Shown here: one piece after another, positions 1 to 5,256 of the stretch
Layout of the letters: every line of letters starts with the position of its first letter
Position numbering within the stretch: the stretch's first letter is position 1
Assembly (NCBI GenBank): GCA_028709405.1
Contig: JAQVXB010000038.1
Span: 1-5,256 of the forward strand
Reading direction: 5' to 3'
Origin: Candidatus Shapirobacteria bacterium
GTDB taxonomy: Bacteria > Patescibacteriota > Microgenomatia > UBA12405
DNA length: 5,256 nucleotides
Notes under the pieces: model-generated
The model's database searches: none
What the model was told of the DNA's origin: nothing
What the model saw: only the letters and a program-made list of their open reading frames with translations
Translations under genes and position numbers: made by a program

Positions 1-197
1 GAAATATAATAAAAGAAAGAGTTGAAGAAGTAAGCAGGGAAAACAATTTAGGATTATCATTTGGATTCGCAACTAAAAAAAGTGGTGAGATTTTTAAAGG
101 GGATGATGTCAATAAATTTGTCAAAAAAGCAGCAGATGAAATGAATGCAAGTAAGACTGAAAGTTCTCGAGAAAAGTTAGCTAGAGTTTATTCCTAA
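1..197 (+). CDS. C-terminal fragment of a GGDEF-like (diguanylate cyclase-type) protein
   Basis: An open frame enters from the left edge (first full codon at position 3) and ends at TAA 195-197, giving 64 visible residues. It reads as an amphipathic helix (IIKERVEEVSREN), then a strand LGLSFGFATK, a short charged loop, and a helix VNKFVKKAADEMNASK, followed by a polar tail. This order matches the end of GGDEF domains, where a helix is followed by a strand of the form (V/L)SxG(I/F)A and a final helix with AD..MY.AK. Here the last helix has AADEMNASK, with Asn where Tyr is usual. The GG(D/E)EF signature itself would lie outside the window, so whether this is an active cyclic-di-GMP synthase or a degenerate domain cannot be told. 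The start is also outside. It converges on the next gene with only 9 bp between the stops. An unrelated alpha/beta protein is possible; I am moderately sure of the fold assignment. Confidence 0.55.
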   Translation, partial: NIIKERVEEVSRENNLGLSFGFATKKSGEIFKGDDVNKFVKKAADEMNASKTESSREKLARVYS

Positions 198-206
198 ATA
201 AGAATT

Positions 207-1460
207 TTATTTCTTTTCTAGTTCATATAAAACAATATTCGAATTAAGTTTTTCTTGTTGATTTATTTTAAATTTACCCAAGGAAGTAACCTCCCATACA
301 GTTTCAGTTTCTGGTGGTCTATTAATTGGGGCCACTAAAAACAACCTCTCTGCCCTCGGATATTCTTCCACTTCCATCGGCTCACAATTTCTAAGATTTA
401 ATAAATAACGAAGATCATAAGCTCGAGTATCTCCCTGAACTGTTGCCGCCACCTCAAAATTTTTAGGGCAACCATTTTTGACGATTAAATCAGCCACCTT
501 TTGTTGTTGACCATAATTCCATTCAGGAATCACATCTAATGGGGCATAATTATTAAAAAATTTAAATTGCAGTAAATATAATCCCGACATTAAAACAATT
601 AAAAGAATATTTCCTCCAATTTTATTTTTAATTATCGAAATTAAAAATAACAATCCAAAAATTAAAAATATTAACAGTGGAAAAATAAAATAGTGAGAAG
701 TCACATCACCACCAGAAGAAGAATTAATAAATACATACCATAAAGTTTTTATATTATAAAAACCATGGCGGATTTCAAAAATAAAAAATGGTAAATTGCC
801 CAACAAAAATCCAAATATAATAGATAAATAAGTTTTTATATTTAAATACGATTTATTCTTTATAATAACCAAAAGAAAAAATAATCCCCAAAATACAGCA
901 CTATAATGACTTGCAAAAGCAAAACCCCAACAAAAAGCCATTAAAAATAAATATTTTAATTGTTTTTTAAGAAAATATTTTTCCGATAATAATAAAACCA
1001 ATATAGATAAAGGAATTAACAGGTGTGGATTCCAAAAAAATCGGCTATGAATAATCAAATAAGGAGAAATTGTTATAAATCCGAAAATTATTAATGCCCA
1101 AAAAGAATTAAATTTATATTTTAAGAAAAATATAAAGAATAAATAAAAAATAAATTCTAAAAGTATAAAAATTATTGTAATTGTCATTGGGTTCCATTGG
1201 CCAATCAATCCAACTATCCCTAAAACATAATAATAATTAGCCCCAATAAAAAAATTTCTCCCCATAAATGATTTTGAGGTCACCATTGGCCCTACCAATC
1301 TTATTTTTTTAGAGTCAAACATCGCCTTTGTTTCTAATAGGTGAATTCCTTGATCCAGCCTAAATCCAATCAATTCCTCAATTTTGTTCAAACGCAAAAA
1401 CAAATACAAAAAAGAAACTAATACTAAACAAATAATAAAGATTATTTTTCTGTTATTCAC
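207..1460 (-). CDS. GT-C family membrane glycosyltransferase (ArnT/PMT-like), 417 aa
   Basis: This polytopic membrane protein is likely to transfer a sugar from a polyprenyl-phosphate donor to an acceptor on the outer membrane face. The N-terminus has a membrane segment (about 5-23) followed by an extracytoplasmic loop with RLDQG (D36-Q37), at the place where GT39/ArnT-type enzymes carry the catalytic Asp; most have DE, here DQ. Next come LVGP (55-58), a Tyr-rich YYY (76-78), SRFFWNP (139-145) at a helix end, SHYSA (184-188) and FEIRHGF (228-234), all in family order. NSSSGGD (246-252) follows, then only two more predicted helices (about 259-277 and 284-298) and a soluble C-terminal domain (about 305-417) with two cysteines (C331, C359). 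It is shorter than the 500-600 residues usual for such enzymes, with the reduction in the distal helices. The start is GTG at 1460: an in-frame TAA lies directly before it, and the next Met (M47) would remove helix 1 and the catalytic loop. Sugar and acceptor are unknown. Confidence 0.8.
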   Translation of the reverse strand: MNNRKIIFIICLVLVSFLYLFLRLNKIEELIGFRLDQGIHLLETKAMFDSKKIRLVGPMVTSKSFMGRNFFIGANYYYVLGIVGLIGQWNPMTITIIFILLEFIFYLFFIFFLKYKFNSFWALIIFGFITISPYLIIHSRFFWNPHLLIPLSILVLLLSEKYFLKKQLKYLFLMAFCWGFAFASHYSAVFWGLFFLLVIIKNKSYLNIKTYLSIIFGFLLGNLPFFIFEIRHGFYNIKTLWYVFINSSSGGDVTSHYFIFPLLIFLIFGLLFLISIIKNKIGGNILLIVLMSGLYLLQFKFFNNYAPLDVIPEWNYGQQQKVADLIVKNGCPKNFEVAATVQGDTRAYDLRYLLNLRNCEPMEVEEYPRAERLFLVAPINRPPETETVWEVTSLGKFKINQQEKLNSNIVLYELEKK

Positions 1461-1496
1461 TTAATTTAAAGTTATAATAAACTATTAAATTATATT
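1461..1496. promoter_or_regulatory. divergent intergenic spacer with possible -10 boxes on both strands
   Basis: This 36-bp spacer must hold the start signals of two divergent genes unless promoters lie inside the opposing coding regions. A perfect TATAAT lies on the + strand at 1473-1478, 18 bp before the ATG at 1497. Another lies on the - strand at 1494-1489, 28 bp before the GTG at 1460. No convincing -35 box or Shine-Dalgarno sequence is visible for either gene, so leaders would be very short. In sequence this rich in A and T such hexamers are expected by chance, hence the low confidence. Confidence 0.3.
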
Positions 1497-2864
1497 ATGA
1501 AAACGACTATTAAATGGGCCATACTAATTTCTTTAATTTTAATCGTAGCTTATTTTAATCGTTGGATTTTTGTTTTTAAATATGAACCAGAATATTGGGA
1601 AAATTATTACTATACCTCCCAATGGAATATTCCCAACAGTGATCGAGTAATTTCTGATGACGGTCTTTATAAATTTGTTGGTTATAGGCTAGTTACTGGA
1701 GAAAACACTTTTAATATCAATTATTGGATTCCACCAATGGGTAAAAATTGGTATGGTGTCGGTGCTAAATATCTTCAAAATCCTTATCTAATTAGTTTTA
1801 CTTTTTATCTTTTGTCACTTTTTGCTTTTTGGTCCTTATCTAAACTTATCTTTAAAAAAGACAACCTCCGTTGGTTATCTTTATATCTTTGGGCGCTCAA
1901 TCCTTTATTGGTCGAACAGATTTGGCAGACAATGTTGGATTTACCCATGGTCTTATTTTTTATTGTCCATATTTATTTTTTATTTAAATTTGAAACCAAA
2001 AAATCGATTAAAAATTTAGTTATTTCCGCCATTTTTTTAGGCTTAACTGCTGGTACTAAACCTGCCTATTTTATTCCTATGATCGGTCTAATAGATTGGT
2101 GGTGGATTATAACTGTTCAAAAAAATAACAGATTTAAAAATATATTTTTATATTTATTTTTTGTAATAGGTGGTTATGTTCTATCCTATACTTGCTATTT
2201 TATTGTTCACCCAAACCCCATTCCTTGGATTAGACTTCATCAGAAAGTCATCGATTTTCAAATCATCAACAGTAGTGGTGGTAACCACGATGTTTTAAAC
2301 ATTTTTAGAACTATTTTCTTAGATAAATTTAAGGGTTTTTGGGTAGGGGGACAAGAAATGATAGTTAAAAATTGGTCTTTAGTTTTACCCCTTGGAACTA
2401 TTTTGCTATTAAAAAATGTTTTATTTCTCAAAAAAACCATAAATCAAAATCGTCAAATTCTTTATTTAAGCTTAATTGGTATTGGCTATATTTTAATGTG
2501 TTTAAAAATTGATTTTTGGCCCAGATATTTACTCTTTTTACTTCCTATTTTAATCCTTTTAGTTGTTAATTATTTTGCTCACAAACCACTGGTTTTAATT
2601 TTGCTTTTAATTTCTTATTTACCTTGGCTTAATTATAATTTTTTCCCAAACCAAAAAGAGGTGATTGAAGAGTGGAATCAAAATATAAGTGCTAAACATT
2701 ATCGCGAAGCTTATAGATTATTAGATAAAAACAGTCAGCAAAATATAAAAGAAAATGACTGGCTAAAACATTGGGAGAGCAATCCAGACGACAATATATC
2801 TAAAGAACCAGTTTTAGAAAACAATCGCTGGCGAATAAATTTAAAAGGCACTAAATTTGATTAA
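1497..2864 (+). CDS. GT-C-like membrane glycosyltransferase with short soluble C-terminal tail, 455 aa
   Basis: This multi-spanning protein is probably a GT-C glycosyltransferase working on the outer membrane face. After helix 1 (about 7-27) a long loop contains ISDDGLYKFVGYR (52-64) with a D54-D55 pair at the catalytic-Asp position, then G68-E69-N70 and PPMGK (79-83). The pattern DDG, GENxF, PPxGK recalls the ArnT/PMT-like family, where a donor-binding acidic loop precedes a PP(L/M)GK segment. NPLLVEQIWQTMLDLPM (135-151) matches the second conserved loop with an acidic residue, and GLTAGTKPA (182-190) and WPRYLLFLLP (341-350) are typical helix caps. NSSGGN (258-263) resembles NSSSGGD in the divergent neighbour. 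The last helix ends near 381. The remaining 74 residues are soluble; HYREAYRLLD, DWLKHW and NNRWRINL look like parts of an NTF2-like domain, but about half the usual length. The ATG is the first in frame after TAA at 1467-1469, and no ribosome binding site is seen. The exact substrate is unknown. Confidence 0.72.
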   Translation: MKTTIKWAILISLILIVAYFNRWIFVFKYEPEYWENYYYTSQWNIPNSDRVISDDGLYKFVGYRLVTGENTFNINYWIPPMGKNWYGVGAKYLQNPYLISFTFYLLSLFAFWSLSKLIFKKDNLRWLSLYLWALNPLLVEQIWQTMLDLPMVLFFIVHIYFLFKFETKKSIKNLVISAIFLGLTAGTKPAYFIPMIGLIDWWWIITVQKNNRFKNIFLYLFFVIGGYVLSYTCYFIVHPNPIPWIRLHQKVIDFQIINSSGGNHDVLNIFRTIFLDKFKGFWVGGQEMIVKNWSLVLPLGTILLLKNVLFLKKTINQNRQILYLSLIGIGYILMCLKIDFWPRYLLFLLPILILLVVNYFAHKPLVLILLLISYLPWLNYNFFPNQKEVIEEWNQNISAKHYREAYRLLDKNSQQNIKENDWLKHWESNPDDNISKEPVLENNRWRINLKGTKFD

Positions 2865-2880
2865 GAATTTTAAAGTTCTT
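2863..2880. terminator. weak AT-rich inverted repeat between convergent stop codons
   Basis: The stops of the two convergent genes are separated by 5 bp. AAGAA (2863-2867) pairs with TTCTT (2876-2880) around TTTTAAAG, with T-rich sequence on both sides. It could act as a weak bidirectional terminator, but the stem is only five pairs and almost free of G and C, so this rests mainly on its position between converging genes. Confidence 0.2.
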
Positions 2881-4606
2881 TAATCCAAGTTTTACAAAAA
2901 TTAGAGTCGTCGAGATCTTCTAATAAATAATCCTTAACCATATGGAACCTAAGCCATTTTACTGAATCAAAATCAGAGCAAAGCGAATCATTGACAATAA
3001 AATACAAAGGACCTCCAAATTTTTCTTCACTAATGCTTTTTAAATTTTCTTTTTTGGATATACAATCAAACATAGATCTGTTCATAATATAAGTTTTATT
3101 ATTCTCAATCTCTTTTGGACATTCATTAGTAAAAATCACATTTTCCATCACATATTCTTGTTTTTCTACAAAATCTCTTAAAATATCTTTTTGATTTTTA
3201 GAAGAATAAAAAACCGCTTCTAAAAATAAGGCTCTATTTTGTGGATCAACGACAATAATTTTATTATCTTTGTTTCTATTAATATAACTAGCAATTACAT
3301 GTTGACTAAAAAAATTATTTTCTTGACCACCAATGGGGAATTGAAAAAAATAAAAAACTAAAAATTTTCCAAAAGAAAATAACAATATGCTAAACAAAAT
3401 AAAAAAAGAAATAAAACGATTTGTTTTTGTCGATATAAATTTATGAACTGTAAAAATTCCAAAACTTGAAAATATAATTAATATTGGTAATAATAAAAAA
3501 GACCGATTAATAACAGAAGTCTCAACTGTACTTATAGCAGTAGTTAACGGTGAAATTAAAACCAATAAGATTAGAAATTTAGCTTTGTTTGGATATTTCT
3601 TATAAAGGTTAATTAAACCAATCAGAATAAAAATAAAATCTACAATAAAAAATAAACCATGTTGTCCAAAACGGTAAGTTGCTCGATTGTCTCCGTAAAA
3701 AAATAATATTTCTGGAGAAAAAGCAGTTAAGTATTTTTGAAAAAATATTTTTGACGAAACAGTGATCTTGTTTATAAAAATTTCTTTAAATGGGTTTTCT
3801 AAACTTGCTTTACGGTCAGTATCAACGATAGGTATAATCAATTTTTGATTTAAAAATAAAATATCTTGTGATCGACTTTGATTAATTGATTCCGGATAAA
3901 AACGATTACCTAAAAAATAGATACCAAAAACAAGGACAATACTCATTAAAAAAACAAGAGCTGTTTTAAGACTTATTTTAACTTTTGTTAAAAAAAATCT
4001 GTAACAGAGACACACTAAGATGAGTGGAATTAAAATTAACTTAGCTCCATGGTAAGAAAAAAATCCCAAAATGAAAAACAAAAACGATAGAAACAATTTT
4101 TTCCTAGAGGATTCAAGAATAAACAAAATTCCTAAAACATAAAAAAGTAATGCAAAAGCAGTATCACTAGCTGTTCTCGATAAATAAAAGCTCCATGGAT
4201 TAGCCAAAAAGACAATTAATGAAATTAAAGAAAATATTTTATTTTTAAAAAGTTTTTTAACTAAAAAATAAATTGAGATAGCCGTAATAATATTTATCAC
4301 CACATATGGAAATCGGGTTGTAAACTGGTTTAAAGAAATTAAACCAAAATAAGGTGCCAATAAAATTGGTGGTAAAAAACTTATTATTCCATCAGTCTTC
4401 GTTTGAAAAATTGATTTTGGAAAAGCCGTATTAGATAAATCAACCCCCGATAAAAAATATGTTTTTGAACTCAAGACATATTCAATTTCATCATGACTTG
4501 TTCCTACTGGAAAACGGTCTAAATAAACAAATCGCACCACAATCAAAACCAAGATAATTAAATACAACACCAAATTCGTCAATTTATTTCCTTTCTTTAT
4601 TTTCAT
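2870..4606 (-). CDS. GT-C (GT39/RgtA-like) membrane glycosyltransferase with large extracytoplasmic C-terminal domain, 578 aa
   Basis: This is the most complete glycosyltransferase of the three. Helix 1 (about 11-29) is followed by SHDEIEY (37-43); D39-E40 is the acidic pair that serves as catalytic and metal-binding site in PMT/ArnT-type GT-C enzymes. Next come LPPILLAP (78-85), TRFPYV (97-102), NPWSFYLSR (136-144), YHGAKL (185-190) and a long loop with FSPEILFFYGDNRATYRFG (296-314), a family landmark between the middle helices. About ten to twelve helices run to about 420. Residues about 428-578 form a soluble domain, probably outside the cell, with four cysteines (C496, C515, C543, C571) that might form disulfides. 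The usual role is transfer of a sugar from polyprenyl phosphate to a surface lipid, polysaccharide or protein; which one is not visible. An in-frame TAA (4612-4610) two codons upstream fixes the ATG at 4606. It lies 26 bp behind queH and may be co-transcribed, or use its own short-leader promoter. Confidence 0.82.
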   Translation of the reverse strand: MKIKKGNKLTNLVLYLIILVLIVVRFVYLDRFPVGTSHDEIEYVLSSKTYFLSGVDLSNTAFPKSIFQTKTDGIISFLPPILLAPYFGLISLNQFTTRFPYVVINIITAISIYFLVKKLFKNKIFSLISLIVFLANPWSFYLSRTASDTAFALLFYVLGILFILESSRKKLFLSFLFFILGFFSYHGAKLILIPLILVCLCYRFFLTKVKISLKTALVFLMSIVLVFGIYFLGNRFYPESINQSRSQDILFLNQKLIIPIVDTDRKASLENPFKEIFINKITVSSKIFFQKYLTAFSPEILFFYGDNRATYRFGQHGLFFIVDFIFILIGLINLYKKYPNKAKFLILLVLISPLTTAISTVETSVINRSFLLLPILIIFSSFGIFTVHKFISTKTNRFISFFILFSILLFSFGKFLVFYFFQFPIGGQENNFFSQHVIASYINRNKDNKIIVVDPQNRALFLEAVFYSSKNQKDILRDFVEKQEYVMENVIFTNECPKEIENNKTYIMNRSMFDCISKKENLKSISEEKFGGPLYFIVNDSLCSDFDSVKWLRFHMVKDYLLEDLDDSNFCKTWIKEL

Positions 4607-4616
4607 TATTTATTCA

Positions 4617-4622
4617 AGTATA
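4617..4622 (-). promoter_or_regulatory. possible -10 box (TATACT) close to the start of the 578-aa glycosyltransferase
   Basis: TATACT reads on the - strand at 4622-4617, ending 10 bp before the ATG at 4606. If used, transcription would begin only a few bases before the start codon, giving a nearly leaderless message. This would fit the missing Shine-Dalgarno sequence. No -35 element is clear, as an A-tract precedes the box. The gene may instead be read from the queH transcript. Confidence 0.22.
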
Positions 4623-4632
4623 TCTTTTTTTA

Positions 4633-5178
4633 TTACAAAAATTTTTCTTCAAATCTTTCTGTTAATGAATAGCAACATCCACAAAATACCTGTTTATAAA
4701 ATCCTTTAGTTTCTAATTTTTTACAAATTTTGTTGGGAATTAGAAATTGAATGTTGTGCTTTTTACTTATTTCTTTCCCAATCTCTTCAATTTTCTTAGT
4801 ATTTTGATATTCACTTGTCAGCAGGGTAGAGCTAAACCAATCAAATCCATTTTTCTTAGCATACTCCGCAGTTTTCTCTAATCTTAATTTCCAACATTTT
4901 ACACACCGAGTTAATTTTAAAGTCTCCCTTTTGTCAAAGGGAGATTTAGAGGGATTTTGAGTCTCAAACCATTCCCTTGGTTTCCAATCAGCCACTACCA
5001 TTTTTAAATCTCCAATCATCAACTTCATTGCTTTCAATCTCGACTGATATTCCGATCTTGGATGTATATTCGGATTATAATAATAAACCGTAATTTCGGA
5101 TAAATTATTTTCTCTTTTAATCGACTCTATCATTTTTAGCAAACAATCAGCACAGCAAGCATGAATTAACAATCTCAT
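4633..5178 (-). CDS. queH: epoxyqueuosine reductase QueH (DUF208)
   Basis: QueH reduces epoxyqueuosine to queuosine at position 34 of tRNAs with GUN anticodons, the last step of queuosine synthesis, in the cytoplasm. It is the cobalamin-independent alternative to QueG and uses an iron-sulfur cluster with a nearby iron. The sequence shows the expected cysteines: HACCADC (6-12, C8, C9, C12), RCVKC (91-95, C92, C95) and FCGCCYS (165-171, C166, C168, C169). Other family marks are YYNPNIHPRSEYQSRL (33-48), KLRLEKTAEYA (97-107), STLLTSEYQN (117-126) and LETKGFYKQ (155-163). At 181 residues it has the normal length. Residues about 73-86, between the NPNI block and RCVKC, are encoded by a palindromic repeat. 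ATG 5178 is the only possible start, since TAA lies in frame at 5184-5182. No Shine-Dalgarno sequence is seen. The 578-aa glycosyltransferase follows after 26 bp. The family call is firm; activity with the repeat-coded loop is inferred from the intact motifs. Confidence 0.93.
   Translation of the reverse strand: MRLLIHACCADCLLKMIESIKRENNLSEITVYYYNPNIHPRSEYQSRLKAMKLMIGDLKMVVADWKPREWFETQNPSKSPFDKRETLKLTRCVKCWKLRLEKTAEYAKKNGFDWFSSTLLTSEYQNTKKIEEIGKEISKKHNIQFLIPNKICKKLETKGFYKQVFCGCCYSLTERFEEKFL
4921..4965 (-). repeat. small palindromic repeat inserted in frame within queH, flanked by AGTCTC direct repeats
   Basis: On the + strand TCTCCCTTT (4923-4931) and AAAGGGAGA (4936-4944) form a perfect 9-bp inverted repeat around TGTC. 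TTTAGAGGGATTTT (4945-4958) follows and completes a sequence I recall as a common dispersed repeat in many bacterial genomes (AAATCCCTCTAAATCTCCC followed by its palindrome). AGTCTC stands at 4921-4926 and again at 4960-4965, exactly 39 bp apart, as a target duplication would. Read with queH it encodes NPSKSPFDKRE (75-85) and keeps the frame. The first AGTCTC overlaps the palindrome arm, so the duplication may be partly accidental. The repeat identity comes from memory, not from a search. Confidence 0.75.
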
Positions 5179-5204
5179 AAATTAAATATCTTAAATAAAT
5201 TTAA
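5179..5204. other. AT-only leader region upstream of queH
   Basis: These 26 bases lie between the queH start and the GC-rich repeat and contain a single G:C pair (C at 5190). TTAAAT (5191-5196) and ATTTAA (5199-5204) form a short inverted repeat, which means little in such sequence. No Shine-Dalgarno motif and no clear -10/-35 pair can be assigned, so the promoter of queH is unknown and may lie in or beyond the repeat. Confidence 0.3.
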
Positions 5205-5248
5205 GCCCTCCTTGTCAAGGGAGGGTGCCCGCAGGGCGGGTGGGTTTT
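5205..5248. repeat. GC-rich double-hairpin intergenic repeat
   Basis: Two adjoining hairpins stand out from the AT-rich surroundings. In the first, CCCTCC (5206-5211) pairs with GGAGGG (5220-5225), extended by TTG (5212-5214) with CAA (5216-5218) and one bulged G. In the second, CCCGC (5228-5232) pairs with GCGGG (5236-5240) around AGG, followed by TGGGTTTT. I recall near-identical sequences as dispersed intergenic repeats in Patescibacteria and some other bacteria, but could not search. On the + strand the second hairpin before TTTT might stop transcription weakly. Its core TTGTCAAGGGAG is close to TTGTCAAAGGGAG of the element inside queH. The repeat may run past the window edge. Confidence 0.72.
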
Positions 5249-5256
5249 AAAAACTC

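Noticed and set aside
196..212. AAATAA/TTATTT inverted repeat between the stops at 195-197 and 207-209, as a terminator
   Set aside because: The six-pair stem is made only of A and T and would be expected by chance in this composition.
1822..2019. 65-codon open frame on the + strand overlapping the 455-aa glycosyltransferase
   Set aside because: It lies wholly inside a gene with clear family motifs, in another frame, and its translation has no recognisable domain or start signal.
2258..2440. 60-codon open frame on the - strand inside the 455-aa glycosyltransferase
   Set aside because: It is antisense to a well-supported gene and its residues show no family resemblance.
2842..2900. Frameshift at the end of the 455-aa gene that would explain its short NTF2-like tail
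   Set aside because: The gene stops 5 bp before the end of the convergent gene, and no continuing frame with NTF2-like residues is visible beyond it.
207..5178. Use of an alternative genetic code with TGA read as glycine, as in some CPR lineages
   Set aside because: All genes read through without in-frame TGA, glycine uses GGN codons, and the stops are TAA, so nothing calls for recoding.
4921..5248. CRISPR array made of the two palindromic elements
   Set aside because: There are only two non-identical units about 240 bp apart, one of them inside a coding gene, with no regular spacers.
5205..5248. tRNA or small structured RNA gene
   Set aside because: There is no cloverleaf, T-loop or anticodon pattern; two simple hairpins fit a dispersed repeat better.

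Overview
This is an AT-rich window (by eye about 30% G+C) from what looks like a small-genome bacterium, most plausibly a member of the Candidate Phyla Radiation (Patescibacteria, Microgenomates-like). The grounds are indirect: short or absent leaders with no Shine-Dalgarno sequences, TAA at every stop codon seen, several large paralogue-style GT-C membrane glycosyltransferases, a compact QueH whose wording (CCADC, NPNIHPRSEY, CGCCYSL) resembles QueH proteins I associate with that group, and small GC-rich palindromic repeats. TGG is used normally for tryptophan and no in-frame TGA is seen. This placement is inference; no rRNA or ribosomal protein gene is present to test it.

Layout from left to right. 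Positions 1-197 (+) hold the C-terminal end of a protein that resembles the tail of a GGDEF (diguanylate cyclase-type) domain. Nine bases later the convergent gene 207-1460 (-) encodes a 417-residue GT-C membrane glycosyltransferase starting with GTG. A 36-bp spacer separates it from the divergent gene 1497-2864 (+), a second GT-C-type protein of 455 residues with a short soluble tail that resembles part of an NTF2-like domain. Five bases after its stop comes the end of the third GT-C protein, 2870-4606 (-), of 578 residues with a large C-terminal extracytoplasmic domain. It lies 26 bp downstream of queH, 4633-5178 (-), encoding epoxyqueuosine reductase. Positions 5179-5256 are non-coding and carry a GC-rich double-hairpin repeat.

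The three membrane proteins are probably polyprenyl-phosphate-sugar-dependent glycosyltransferases acting on the outer face of the cytoplasmic membrane, decorating surface glycans, glycolipids or proteins. Their acceptors and sugars cannot be read from the sequence. QueH is functionally separate (tRNA modification) and may simply share a transcript with the gene behind it.

I do not see a new defence or mobile system here. The most interesting signal is a small palindromic repeat that sits inside queH in frame. It is flanked by a 6-bp direct repeat, spans 39 bp (13 codons), and falls in the loop before the second pair of metal-binding cysteines. A GC-rich repeat with a related core lies just upstream of the same gene. 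This resembles the protein-coding palindromic elements known from Rickettsia, but in an unrelated sequence family.
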